Source: Loxodes magnus
Lineage: Eukaryota; Ciliophora; Karyorelictea; Loxodida; Loxodidae
Length of the DNA: 64,000 nucleotides
Assembly: GCA_946699065.1 (NCBI GenBank)
Contig: CAMPDV010000006.1
Span: 372,001 to 436,000 of the forward strand
Reading direction: 5' to 3'
In this document: positions 25,771 through 37,162 of the stretch, in pieces
How the letters are laid out: the number at the start of each line of letters is the position of its first letter
Position numbering within the stretch: the stretch's first letter is position 1
Translations under genes and position numbers: made by a program
The notes under the pieces: model-generated
Told to the model about the DNA's origin: nothing
Database searches by the model: none
What the model saw: the letters and a program-made list of their open reading frames with translations, nothing else

Positions 25771-28332
25771 TCATTTTTAACTTATCAACAAAAATTCTTC
25801 GAATCACTAAAGTCATTAGATCTCTATTAATAATTGCTTCGCTATCATATTCTAAAACTCTTAATCTTCTCCTTTTTAAAGCTGTAAGAATAAGTATTCT
25901 TTCAGTCTTTTATCTAAATTTGATTATTAAACGAAAATATTTCTACTTATAACTTAATATTTTTTCTCATTTTAGGACTAATTTCAATAAACTACCTATA
26001 ACGAAATCTACAACCAGAAATAGGAATAGCAAAATAAAAAATCACTTTGATTTATTTAACTCAACCAATAAGCTTGGAGCTGAATGTTTAATTTGAACAA
26101 TAAACATAAATCATTATATTCATTTTGTTCATTTTCACTTAGTAATCATAACACTTTGTAGGTAGTTATTTTAAACATTGTTAAACATTAAAGATAAGTG
26201 AAATTACTTAGTTGCGTGCTCTATTCTATAACTTTTATATTTTTGCTTGATTTTTAATTTTTTAGCGAATAATTGAAAATTAAATTTTGAGTTAGTTAAT
26301 CTTATCGTTTTTGGTACTCGTTCGATTACCTTAAATTAAAACTGCTTAAGTTACTCTACGAACATTATAGGATGAAAATAAACTGTTTTTTTACTCCTCA
26401 GCTCTTTCACAAATTTTCCTTCTGCTTTGAGATTTAGTTTTTTAAATAAATCATAGTTTCATATTTCCTGATAAATAAGGAGTTTATATAATTTTTTAAT
26501 TGTATAATCAATAGCATACTATATTAGATTTTATAGAACCATTTAAAAAAATTTAAGTGTAAGATATTTGATTATGTTAAAATGTCTAGTTTCTTCATGC
26601 CCTATCTTTCTCAGTTTTCATCAATATCTTCATCACTATATTCATTTTCATTATCCTCTATATCTTAGTTTTCATCAATATCTTCATCACTATATTCACT
26701 TTCATTATCCTCTCAATTTTAGACTTCATTCTCAAATATTTTTATTTACTTATATTTTATTCTTAGATTATCTAATCATTTTATATCGAAGCTAAATGGA
26801 TGTTTTAGGATAAAATTTCTCAAAGTTTCTCAGATCTTAAGATCAACTCCATTTTCATCAACTAAAGGAAAAGCATCTTAAGTTACCTTACTGTTTATTG
26901 CTAGTTCTAGCTATCGAATATTCTTAAGATTTGTTATTAGTTACTTCACATCTTCAGTTGTTTACCACTTTCAGTAATTTAAGTTTAAAAATACCAGTTA
27001 TTTTAAGTATATCATTTCTTAAATTTTGTATTCAACATCGTCAAACTAGCAGCTCTCTAAATTTAGTATCCTTATTTGATAGCAATTTTTGTTAATTATG
27101 TCTAGAAGCTCAAAACTTAAGAGGCATTCCACTTAAAGCTATATACATTTCAGTTTAGAGCAGTTTTAAAAAATATACCTTAGAGCTTCACTTGTAGTGT
27201 CTATTTCTTTAATGTTGATTTACTCTAAGTTTTATCCATAGCTACCTATCTCTCTTATTGCAGTATCTTCAAGCTACTCTAAATCTATCAATTTTATTGC
27301 TCTTAAGTTAGGAGAGTTTTTCATCATCAGTATTAAATGCTAGTTGCAAAAGCTAGGGAAACCTTCGATTTCTATTAAAGCAAGATTGGGTAGATTTTCC
27401 GACAGGAAATGAGTAAAATCTTTACTAGGTAGATCAGCTTCAATTTTCAAGCATCTTAAAGATTTTTGATTGATATTTTTCAAAACTTTCTGGGGTATAT
27501 CAGACATTAAATGTATCTTTCTTAAATTAGGGCAGAAGTTTATGAACTTATCTATTTCTTCGTTTAAATTGATTACTATCTCAGAAATTAAATGACCTTT
27601 CACTAGTAAAAACTATGAGAGGTAGGAATAGTCAAATACTTCACTTTCTATTTTCAGAACTTTTAGGTTATGGTTTTAACAGTATAAATTTAAGAACCCT
27701 CCTGAGATTTCTTAATCCACCAATTCTAAAAATTCCAAGTTAACTAGATTCTCTAGAAAAAAGAGATTTTCATCATACAGTTCATTGAATTTAAGAGTTA
27801 ACTTTGTTAGATTTATGTAAATTTATAATTCTGGAAGTTGATCTTAAGCACAATATCTTATATACACTTCTTATACGTTTGATATGATTTTGATTTGCTA
27901 GCATTATAAGTTAAATTAATTAAACTAATTTGCAACTGATTGTATTATATTTTCTTCTTATCCAAATACCAATTTCCTAGTTTTTTATCTCATTAGTTAT
28001 AGAAAAATTCATTTAACATAGTGCTCTGTAGACTTTTCTTATGGTTCACTATAATAAGTTTCTTAATCATAGATGTCATCGTTAAGTAATTAGATTACAT
28101 TAAACTGATATTAGAACTAGTTTAAGTTCTTATCCACTAGTTAAAGTATGCAAACTTCCTTCAAGGTTAGAAATTAAGTTATCAAGTTAACTAAATTCTT
28201 ATACCTCCAAAATGATTTCAGTATATTTCCTTCTTGAACCTAAATTCAACTTTTTTCATTTTTCATTTCTTTCTTTTCTTCCTAGATTACAAAAGCTTAT
28301 TATAAAAAATCGTGTTAGCTACATCCCTTCAT
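25771..28332 (-). CDS. F-box-like / leucine-rich repeat protein, copy B
   Basis: Paralogue of the gene at 7564-10092, same start context (ATGAAGGGATGTAGC) and same frame over about 2.5 kb, giving about 853 residues. F-box-like segment near residue 40 and leucine-rich segments are kept, with many amino-acid differences. It differs from copy A by an acidic tandem insertion encoded at about 26612-26720: two 18-residue units of the pattern EDNENEYSDEDIDENQDI. A one-base indel near the end shifts the frame relative to copy A, so the stop (TGA at 25771-25773) is provisional. Likely role: substrate-recognition subunit of a ubiquitin ligase (inference from domain order). Confidence 0.8.
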
Positions 28333-28828
28333 TTATTTAATAGCTAAATATAAAATAATTTTATTGATAAGTATAATTTGATCTAACTGGCTTTATCTCT
28401 TAATTACTATTTAGTGGTTATAAACAAAACTAGTTACTTAGTCAGTTTGAATATCATAAAGATAGAATTAAGTTTATTTATTTAAATAATGAGTATGATA
28501 AAGCTTTTAAATCCCTCTATTCATATCTTTGTTTATTTTCATCATTTTACTTAAGATATTTATAAGCACTAAGAAATATTATCAAATCCTAATACTAGGA
28601 TTAGATGAGATGGAACTAAATAACTAGTGCTTATTCTAATTGAAGCAACTGTGATGCTTATTTATTTTATTTAATAGTCAAATTTTTCTTTTTTTATGAG
28701 AGTTGAAATTCATTTTAAGGAGTTAATTTCATTCCCCCAGATGTATGGATTATATAGATCTAAGCTAAACTTGTAAATTATGATTTCATAAGCAAAGAAA
28801 AATCGCTAATCCAAGAATTAGAAACTAA

Positions 28829-29014
28829 ATGAATTTTAGTGCAGAATTAAGATCTAATAAATATAAAAGCCCATTTAATAAATTCCTAATGGAGAATTAC
28901 CTAATCCAGAAGAATAAAGGTAGAATAACTGAAATATGGAAGAAGTTATCTAATTTAATTCTTCCTTCTTTTCTAAGCACTATTTTAAGGTTTGGTAGAT
29001 ACCTCAAGAACTGA
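28829..29014 (+). other. Short open frame upstream of right-arm gene
   Basis: A 61-codon frame free of TAA/TAG (starting MNFSAELRSNKYKSP) ending at TGA. It is in the same frame as the gene at 29405, but the 390 bases between them look poor in coding signal. It could be a first exon or chance. No family recognised. Confidence 0.25.
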
Positions 29015-29404
29015 ATATATTATTATTCCTGCTTTAAAAGTATAAAAGATTGTATGAAAAACTAACATTCCATTTCCTTAATAATACCCTTTTTAAAATA
29101 TATGATAAAGCTCTAATATAAAAACTATATATATTGGTATACGAAATTGTATAAATAGAGCTATAGTATTAATCATAAATATACAATCATTGCATATATG
29201 AGCTATATAGTAAATACTAGATATATTGTATAAATAATTAATAGGAAATACCATATTACTAGATACACTAGTAGATGAGGAAGAATATTAGATTATAATG
29301 AAAAAGTTACTTTTTTAATTATCGCACAAGAATAAAATTACCATTGAGTCTAAGTAAATGCATCTAAATCATTTTTATTAAAAATATCTCTTCTTTTCTT
29401 CTAG

Positions 29405-30562
29405 ATGGAAATAATAATGACTATCTAATTTAAAAAAGGAGTAATGAAAGGAAGCTTACAAGAACCTGATAAAATCTTGCTATATGATATAATAATTCGT
29501 TACTAAGAAAGCATAAATAAAGTTAAATATTTCAATGAAATAAACTTAATAGCAGTGATACTTGTAGAGGATGAGTCAATTATTTATTTCTCATATCTAA
29601 ATCTGAAAAAAATATGTGGAATTTAATGAATGAACTTAATAAATACTGGAATCAGCTAGTTTAAATATTATAATTTCTAAGTTTGAAGCATCTAATTCTT
29701 GGAAAGGAAAGCATTAATAATCTCTTAGAAATTGTACCCACATATTTGGAAGTCTCAATGCATTTAATAAAAAATGTTAAAATAAGTTAAGAAAGCAACT
29801 TATAAATATCTAGCTACCAAGAAACAAGTATTATCTTAGTTAGCGAGATATAAAATGGGACTTCTTGACACATTAAAACCTTTTGCAGGCTTTTATTATT
29901 GCCCAAAGTAATAAACCCCATAATCTATTTATTAAAGAGTAACTTCTATATTAAATAAAATTGAGTCAAGCAATCGTTATATTGTACTAAGGATTTTTAG
30001 ACAATTGAAATATCATTTAATGAGTCAAATTAAATAAACTTTAATTGCCTTCCTTTTAAATATATTAAGGCCCATGAGTTCTTTAAATTCTTTAATAAGA
30101 TCAGGAAAGAAAATATATATTAAGTCAATTAATTAATAGGAAATCTTTTTGCAAATAGCTGAAGAAAATATATAAATGCTACTATAACTTTAGTACAATA
30201 GGAACTTATTATAATATTTACTTAAGAAGCAAAGAAAATAACAACAGTCTTAATGCTTTTAGTAAACATATCAAATAAAGAATAATCATAAGTATTATAA
30301 GAATGTAATTGAAAGAATCAAAAGAATTACCACTGTTTTAGATTATACTTAATAGCTTCTAAATCTATAATAATTCCTATTTATAGCATGGGCAAAGTTT
30401 AATTAATCTAAATAATAAATTATTAGATTTATAAAATTAGAACTTCAATTTAAATCTTTTAAAAATGGTTATAAGTCCATCATTATCTAATTGACATACA
30501 TTATAAGAGGGGAATACGATATTTTCAATAATATAATGAAAGTAAGTATCATAATGATTTGA
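29405..30562 (+). CDS. Unrecognised protein in right-arm insertion
   Basis: A coherent frame of 385 residues ending in TGA. Codons starting with G are about 23% of the first 75. A relative of its 5' half lies inverted at 52250-53110; the two share an in-frame segment (INLIAVILVEDESIIYFSY here, INLIAALLAEEEQIIQFSY there), with conservative replacements that support this frame. The rest is basic and Gln-rich with helical character. It has no counterpart between the methyltransferase and LRR genes of the left arm. Just upstream, TTTTCTTCTAG may be a 3' splice site. Function unknown. Confidence 0.5.
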
Positions 30563-30886
30563 GGTATGATTTCAGAATCAAGTTGGAAGCCAAGATATAA
30601 GTAGGTTGATACTTTGCGATAACTGGGTATTAATAAATATTTTTAAAGTAGTTAGACTCTCAAATCAAATATTTTCATAGATTGCTACTTTCTTTCAAAT
30701 AAAGGGACTTAAACTAGAGAAAATTGTTAATATCGACATATAAAGATGCAGAAATGAGAAGAGAATAGGATTATTTTTTTCTAACAAAATGTCTTTAATT
30801 GAAAGAAGCAATTCTGACAATTAAAGATGAAGCAAGGATTTTAATTTTAAGTTGAAATTAAGTTTTTAAGCATAATTAATATGTTC

Positions 30887-31906
30887 TCATACTCTCGTTG
30901 CGCATATAATACTGAAAGGAGTTTTTCCTACCTTTCTTGTTTCAGTGAATTTCCACCCTGATTTTTCGAAAATATCGACAAATTATTTCAAACTTCTTTC
31001 TCTTCCTCCTGTTACCATCATCATTTAGATATCTAATAAAACGCTAAACTAGTTATTAACATCTAATATCAAGTCAACACTGTAAAACTTGCTTCCTTAA
31101 GGAGCTGCTTTTGCAATATTTCCTAATATTTAGATGCATTCTTCATCATTCCAATCATGAAGTACTGACTTCATCATATAGCAATCTGCACTTACTATCG
31201 TTTCAGGTTTGAAGAAATCTCCTGACTAAAACCTAGCTCTATCAGCTAAGTTTTAATCTTATATATATTTAGTTGCAATTGGTTCTAGCTTCCCAAGATC
31301 AAAAACTACTCCTTTTAAATGAGGATTATACTTCAAAATTGAGCATAAAAGGATTCCTTCTGATCCTCCAACATCTACGAGAGTATTAATATTAGCAAGC
31401 AAATCTTTATTTGGTTCCCAATTCTATTCTTAAGCAATACCTTTAGTAAATTCAGACATATAGGTAGAGAAAAACTCTGCTCTTTCTTATGTTTCATTCC
31501 AGTATGAAACCCAATTTTATCCAAATGCTAACGAGGCTCCTGATTGTCCCTTTTATAGTGAGAGAGTTAGATTTTACCAACTTTTCTGAGTAAATTCGTT
31601 AATAAAATACACTGCTCGATGCCAAAACGGCCCGTTAGACTTCAATAGCTTTCCTAAGTCAGTAACTTAATACTTGATAGGCGCTTCTTCATTAGATTTA
31701 ACTAGATTTAGTATTTCAGCAGACCTTAGGTATCTTTCTAAAAATTCCTAGTTACAAGGAGGAGTCAACCTGCTATTGATTTCCTCAACGGTAAGATCAT
31801 CATTATCAATGAAATCAGCTAGTTTTAAGGAAGCAAAGGTACCTACTATTTGTGTATTTCAGTTTCCCATTATCATCCTTTGAAGTTACTCAACAGGTGA
31901 AAGCAT
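30887..31906 (-). CDS. O-methyltransferase (COMT/HIOMT-like), copy B
   Basis: Same length (339 residues) and domain order as the copy at 6096-7115: DVGGSEG SAM loop, LHDWNDEE with catalytic His, TGGRER motif, TGA stop. The copies differ at scattered residues, more in the last 60 (for example [10 protein letters not shown] here against [10 protein letters not shown]), and both reading frames are intact, which points to selection on both. The leader is conserved for about 120 bases upstream of the ATG. Substrate unknown. Confidence 0.92.
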
Positions 31907-33215
31907 TTTATATATAGGATTTAAAATATTTTAGTACTTTAAAAATGATCGAATTATTTAAAGTCAGGATCTCAATAAATTAGAACAAAAATGGAACTTC
32001 GCCAAATAATAAAACTAAATCCATTAAATAAAAGTGGTAAATCCGCTTTCTAAAGTCAAAATTTATTATTAAATTATAAGGAAAAAGAATATACCATTAT
32101 ACTTATGATTCCTCTAGTTTAACTTAGTGCAAAAGGGATTAATGCCCAATCAAATAAAAATAAAATGAATATAATAAGAAATTTAGTAATTTTATTAAAG
32201 CTTAAGTTTGCTATTTTAAGGATAAATAAATTAAGTAAATTCAAAAAGTAAAGCATTATACATAAAAATTAGAAAATTAGGAAATATATGGTTTAAGCTT
32301 GAATTTTCAAATAATATTGCAAAAATTTAAGATAAATTTGAAATCACAGATTATATCGCTAGATTATTTAGCTAATCTGGAAAATTTAAAATATTTTAGA
32401 CTGCTAAAACCAGATTAGGATAAGGATATATAACTAAGATAAAAAATAAATAGTGGTAGATATAGCAAAGAAATAGTAATGGAAAATACATTAAGTAGAT
32501 TCTTTTTTGCGATAAATAGAGCAAAAGGTAATAATTACTTCCATAATTAGAAATAAAAATCTTTAATAAGCATCAGAACATTGAAAGATTTTTATTAATA
32601 TATTTCAATTTAAATATAATTCATAAGAATAAAATCTCCTAAAATATGAAGAATAAATCAGCAGATTTTAAGATGACAATACAATCAAAGATGCTATTTA
32701 ATCATATTAAAATAATTTATAAATACCTATTTTTTATGTATGCATTTACTATTTACAGTTTGATAATCAAATATAACAATCTGAGATAAATAATAAATTC
32801 TCAACTCTTTTTAACATCTGCTTAGTTATTATTCAGTCATTTATATTTATTTTTCACCATAAATTAATAATTTATTTTTTAGGCCTTTAACTCCTCTTTA
32901 AATGCATTATATAAGCAGAGTGATAGTTATTAAAAGTTCGCTATAGTGTATTAAAGTAGCTAGCTAAGCGATATTTCTTCTTTATCTTATTTAGCTTTAG
33001 TCATTCTCTTCAACTATATATTCTATTCTATTCAGTTTTAAATAATTTAAAGCTTAATTTAGAATACTAAGGTTTATATAAATATGCTAATCTGATTTTT
33101 AGTTTATTCATTAATATAAAATCCACTTAGAAATTAGAGCTAGAAATTATTAAATAAAACTCTAAATTTCATAAGATAAATCTATATTTAGGAGATAGGA
33201 GAGTAATAATTAAAA
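31907..33215. other. Spacer between methyltransferase B and tRNA-Ala
   Basis: After the conserved 120-base leader the sequence no longer matches the left arm. From about 32640 it matches 54350 onward in the same orientation, the upstream edge of the direct repeat. No gene supported. Confidence 0.4.
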
Positions 33216-33288
33216 GGGGAACTAGCTCAAATGGTAGAGCGCTCGCTTTGCATGCGAGAGGCAACGGGATCGATCCCCGTGTTCTCCA
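33216..33288 (+). tRNA. tRNA-Ala (anticodon UGC)
   Basis: Cloverleaf with acceptor GGGGAAC/GTTCTCC, anticodon loop TTTGCAT (anticodon TGC) and a perfect T stem ACGGG/CCCGT. Identical to 54914-54986 and nearly identical to 5487-5559 on the other strand. Flanks are shared with the direct-repeat copy over hundreds of bases. Confidence 0.94.
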
Positions 33289-36200
33289 TTTTTTAATTTA
33301 TTTATAAGAATAAAAAATTAATTTAATACTAACTGACAATTTAAATACTTCAACCTTTTAACAATAATTAATAGGTATGTTGTTACTATTATTATGTGCT
33401 TTCGTATTGGTTTATGCTTATTTAGGTAAATTTATTGAATATAAGATTTGGTGATTTAATTCATTCAAATTTTATTTTTAGAAATTGCCATCTAAGGCTT
33501 GTCTTTTATTATCATTTCACATCTAAAATTTAAATAGATATCATTTAACAATCTACCTCCTTTTATTGCTGCATTTTAATAGTTCTTACAAAAAAAAATG
33601 CTTTCTCTCTAAAAATTAAATGAATAGAGTATCTAAGGTACTACTTTAAATGGGAGCTTAAATTTTTTGATTATTAATCTATTTAAGGAATGATTTAAGC
33701 TAGTAAATTGGCTTATAGCTTTTACTATTCTAAATTTACATCTTCATGTTTTGATCTTTACGAGCAAAAATATTTTTATATCTGAAATATTCTTCAAAGT
33801 ACTAGAAAGAAAGCAAAATAGTAAGAAACTAGAGAACAATGAAAATAAATAAAAACTACTAAAAATCTAGCAGTATTAGGAAAATTTACATATGGAAGCT
33901 TTTATACTATGAAAAATTCATCAAAATGCCTAATATCAAGTAGAAATTTGAAGGACTAGATTGAAAAATTAATCAATAGATCATAAAAGCTAAATTTAAA
34001 AAGTAACTATATATTCTCATTTTATCAAAGGAGCTTCATTTTAAGAATTTTCAACTATAGAATATATAAAATAAAGCTAAAAGATTTTTAAGCAAGTATA
34101 TATAATAACTCTCATTTTATTCAACATTATGAAATTTTTTATTGGCTACATTAATATAAATTATAATGGCAGATGATATAAAGGCTGAAAATGACCTAAT
34201 CAAGCTTTTAAATTAGATATAGTTAAATTTAATCAAATATATAAATACAAGCCCTTTTTATTCTAACTACTAAATCATATTTACTTAGATAAGTTTCAGA
34301 CAAATTTCTTAAAATTTAACTACTAAAATCATTTTGCTTTAGTTTATATTTTAAATATCTTTTGCTTATAATTGTTTTTTATTAAGCTTTAAAGAGATAA
34401 AACTTGAGACTATTATTCTTAATTAAGTTCTTTTTTTTTGAGATTTTGGCTTTAACTGAAAAATTTCAAGAAGGTTGATAATAAAGATATAGTTCTCAAA
34501 TATAATTACTCACAATATATCCTACAACAAATAGCAGAGTAATATGATTATTTATTAATGCTTCTTATTATAAATTATCTTTGAGTATATACATATGAGT
34601 GTCCATATATTCTAAATCTTAATTTATTTGATTTTTGCTTTTCTGAAAAAGCACCACTCATTATATTTGGAAACTAGTATAATTATTTATATCTATATAA
34701 GGCAACAAAAACACCTCAACAAAGGAATCATTTTAGTATGATTTCAGTTAGTAATTAGACTAGCTTAATTATATCAAAGATATTTCCTTTATTGCATTAT
34801 CTAAATTTTGTCTTTCCTTTTTACTTTATTTCGTATATTCATATTCTCTTGTTCTCATTTTAGTTAACTTCGGTTAAAATAGGTAGACTGATGAAAATTA
34901 TAATGGCTTGATGATTATTATTCAATTAAGTTAGTAGAAGAATATTAATAAATTGGAGTTAAGAAATGAGCAAATCAAAAAATTAAAATCTAAACAATAC
35001 TACAAATTTAGAAGCTTCAGCAGATAAAGCTCTACATTCACTTTCTATTATCTGATGAAGATCTATAAGACAAAGAAGTTAGACTTTTCTTAATAAAGGT
35101 ACAAGTTAGATATTAATTATTACAGCTTCTGATATAATGGATTTATGATATTTGAGTAGCTTAATCATATCATATACTTTATATTTTCATAAGCTTAAAA
35201 TATTTACATGCTATTAATAAATCAATGTTATATAAGTAACTCTCTTTAAGATAGTGATTTCTGGCTTTTGAATCCTCTTATATTATAAGTAAATTTATCA
35301 AAAGATCAGTGTCTTATAAAAAGATTCATGCTCTTATTAATTTTTTGATTAAGACGGAAATTTTTCAATTTTTTTAATTTATAAATCGAAGCATATATGC
35401 CACTCAGAAAAGTCCAAATTTGAACATATAAAAAAAGCATAGTAATGATCTATTATGACTAATAAAATAGATAAATATACTAAGAAATTTAGATTTCTAA
35501 AAAGTAAAGAAAAGCTATTCATTTGGAATTATGAATCAAACATGATTGATATAGTGTATTTTAAACTGCTTAAAATATATTTAATAGCTCATAAAAAAAT
35601 TCTTAGTTAGCTTCTTAAAGCTATATAAACTCTAGCTTTATTAGAGCATAATAAAATAGTTAAATTTAACTTAAAACATTGTAAAAAATTGTCTATGTAT
35701 TTAGGTAGTAAGTTGAAATGTATTATTTCTACTATTTTATGAGATTGAAAATTCTTTCAAGCAAATATTAAATATCTTTTAAAATCAAAAGAATTTCATT
35801 TACAAACTGAGTTAATAATCCTAAATGTTTATCTAATTGAAAGCAATCCTCTTTTTTTTCTTATTAGTTATGAATATCTTATATTCCTTTACAGTAATAG
35901 CAAATTAAGCTAACTTTATTGGTACTGTTCTTAAGTTTGAAAATCTAGGAAATTTCAGTTATTATTTTCTCAGCTTTCTGTTAATATCTTCCTTCTTAAT
36001 ATTTTCAGTGAAAATTTTTAAAATTAGAAGTCATTCATTCATATTTTAGTTCAATCTTAGCCTTCTATTTTAATTGATTGGCATACATTCATAGATATAA
36101 TTTCTTGATAATTTTTACCTTAAATTGCCTTGCTGACCTTAGACCATCAAAGTAGAATGCAATTTTATTCTTCATATTCCATACCTTAAAACTTCTTTTA

Positions 36201-37162
36201 GCTAAATCCTCCCATTTGCTAACCATCTTCAAAAAAGATTAGCAGGATAAATACTACCTGAAATAATAAAGGCAATATCTTTACCTGCTTCTTCCTTTTA
36301 TGAATACCAATTTATATTAAAAATTAGCATTACTTCACAGTGCTAGGTAGAGTTAATTTTGATATATGTGAATTAGAACCTAGTTTATCTATATCTAAAC
36401 ATAGTCACATGTCACCTCTTATACTAGCTTTACTTATTTATACCTTTTTTATAATTATTTCTAGTTTCCCATATAAAATTCATTCTTAAGTTAATCCTGC
36501 CTTCTCTAAAACCCAAAGCCCATTTGATATAATTTTAATTTAAGAAACGGCTTATAAGAGCAAAAGTAAGGTTATGCTATCTTCTATGAATTAGGGAACA
36601 TTTATAGGCTAGAAATGTAGATAAAGTATGATTAAGTTCAATTTCTCATGAGAAGTTAAATAAATTAAGCTACTTTCTTTATCATTAATACCTAAGATAT
36701 TTTCAACTGCTTCTAATTCACTTTTTTGGCGCAAGCTAAATAAAATTTAACCCTTTGAAGCTTCAATTTGATAATTTAACTACACTTTCTAAACCTAATT
36801 TTATTATCAATTTCTAGTTAATCTGAAAATCTTGTCGTTACATCTTTCTAGTAGAAAAAGCAGGATTAAGAAGGAAATTTGACGTAAGCTAATAAATAAG
36901 TGAAGCTAAAGATTAGAGGCCAAATAAGAAAGATAGAGGTATCAAGTATTCATTTAAACAGAGAAAACTTCCAAAGAAGTAAAGGAACGCAACTGAATTA
37001 TAATTAGATACTTTTGAGGAAATAGATGAGCATTATTTACAACTTAGTATTAGAATTAAAATAAAGAATAATAAGAGTATTATTCAGAAAATATTTATCA
37101 CTTTACAGAGCACTCTGTGCAAAATTAAAATCTATTATCATTTTTTCGGAAAGCTAATTTTA
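33289..37162. other. AT-rich half of direct repeat copy 1
   Basis: Nearly 3.9 kb of AT-rich DNA recurring at 54987-58782. Relative to that copy it has an extra segment of about 230 bases at 34360-34610 and one of about 225 bases at 36955-37180 flanked by AAACA on both sides, and it lacks two segments found there. A 73-codon minus-strand frame at 36005-36226 (starting MVSKWEDLAKRSFKVW) looks coding, but the other copy has a one-base deletion in it. No gene can be called with confidence. Confidence 0.4.

Larger units (their letters stand above)
24045..33320 (-). repeat. Right arm of large inverted repeat
   Basis: Mirror copy of the left arm: tRNA-Gly, LRR gene, methyltransferase, tRNA-Ala in reverse order and orientation. 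It is 4 kb longer because of arm-specific DNA at about 24575-25700 (a small gene), about 28560-30880 (another gene) and about 32030-33170. From about 32640 it overlaps the start of the direct repeat that recurs at 54350. Endpoints are approximate. Confidence 0.85.

Noticed and set aside
26568-26795. Plus-strand frame of 75 codons with repeated HQYLHHYIHFHYPL
   Set aside because: It is the antisense of the acidic tandem repeat in LRR copy B, whose frame is supported by its paralogue.
5440-33320. Inverted repeat as an assembly artefact
   Set aside because: The arms differ at many bases and by several kilobases of arm-specific sequence, which duplication of reads would not produce.
36005-36226. 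Possible 73-residue gene in the direct repeat
   Set aside because: The second copy has a one-base deletion that breaks the frame, and an overlapping frame looks equally good, so it is noted only under the region.
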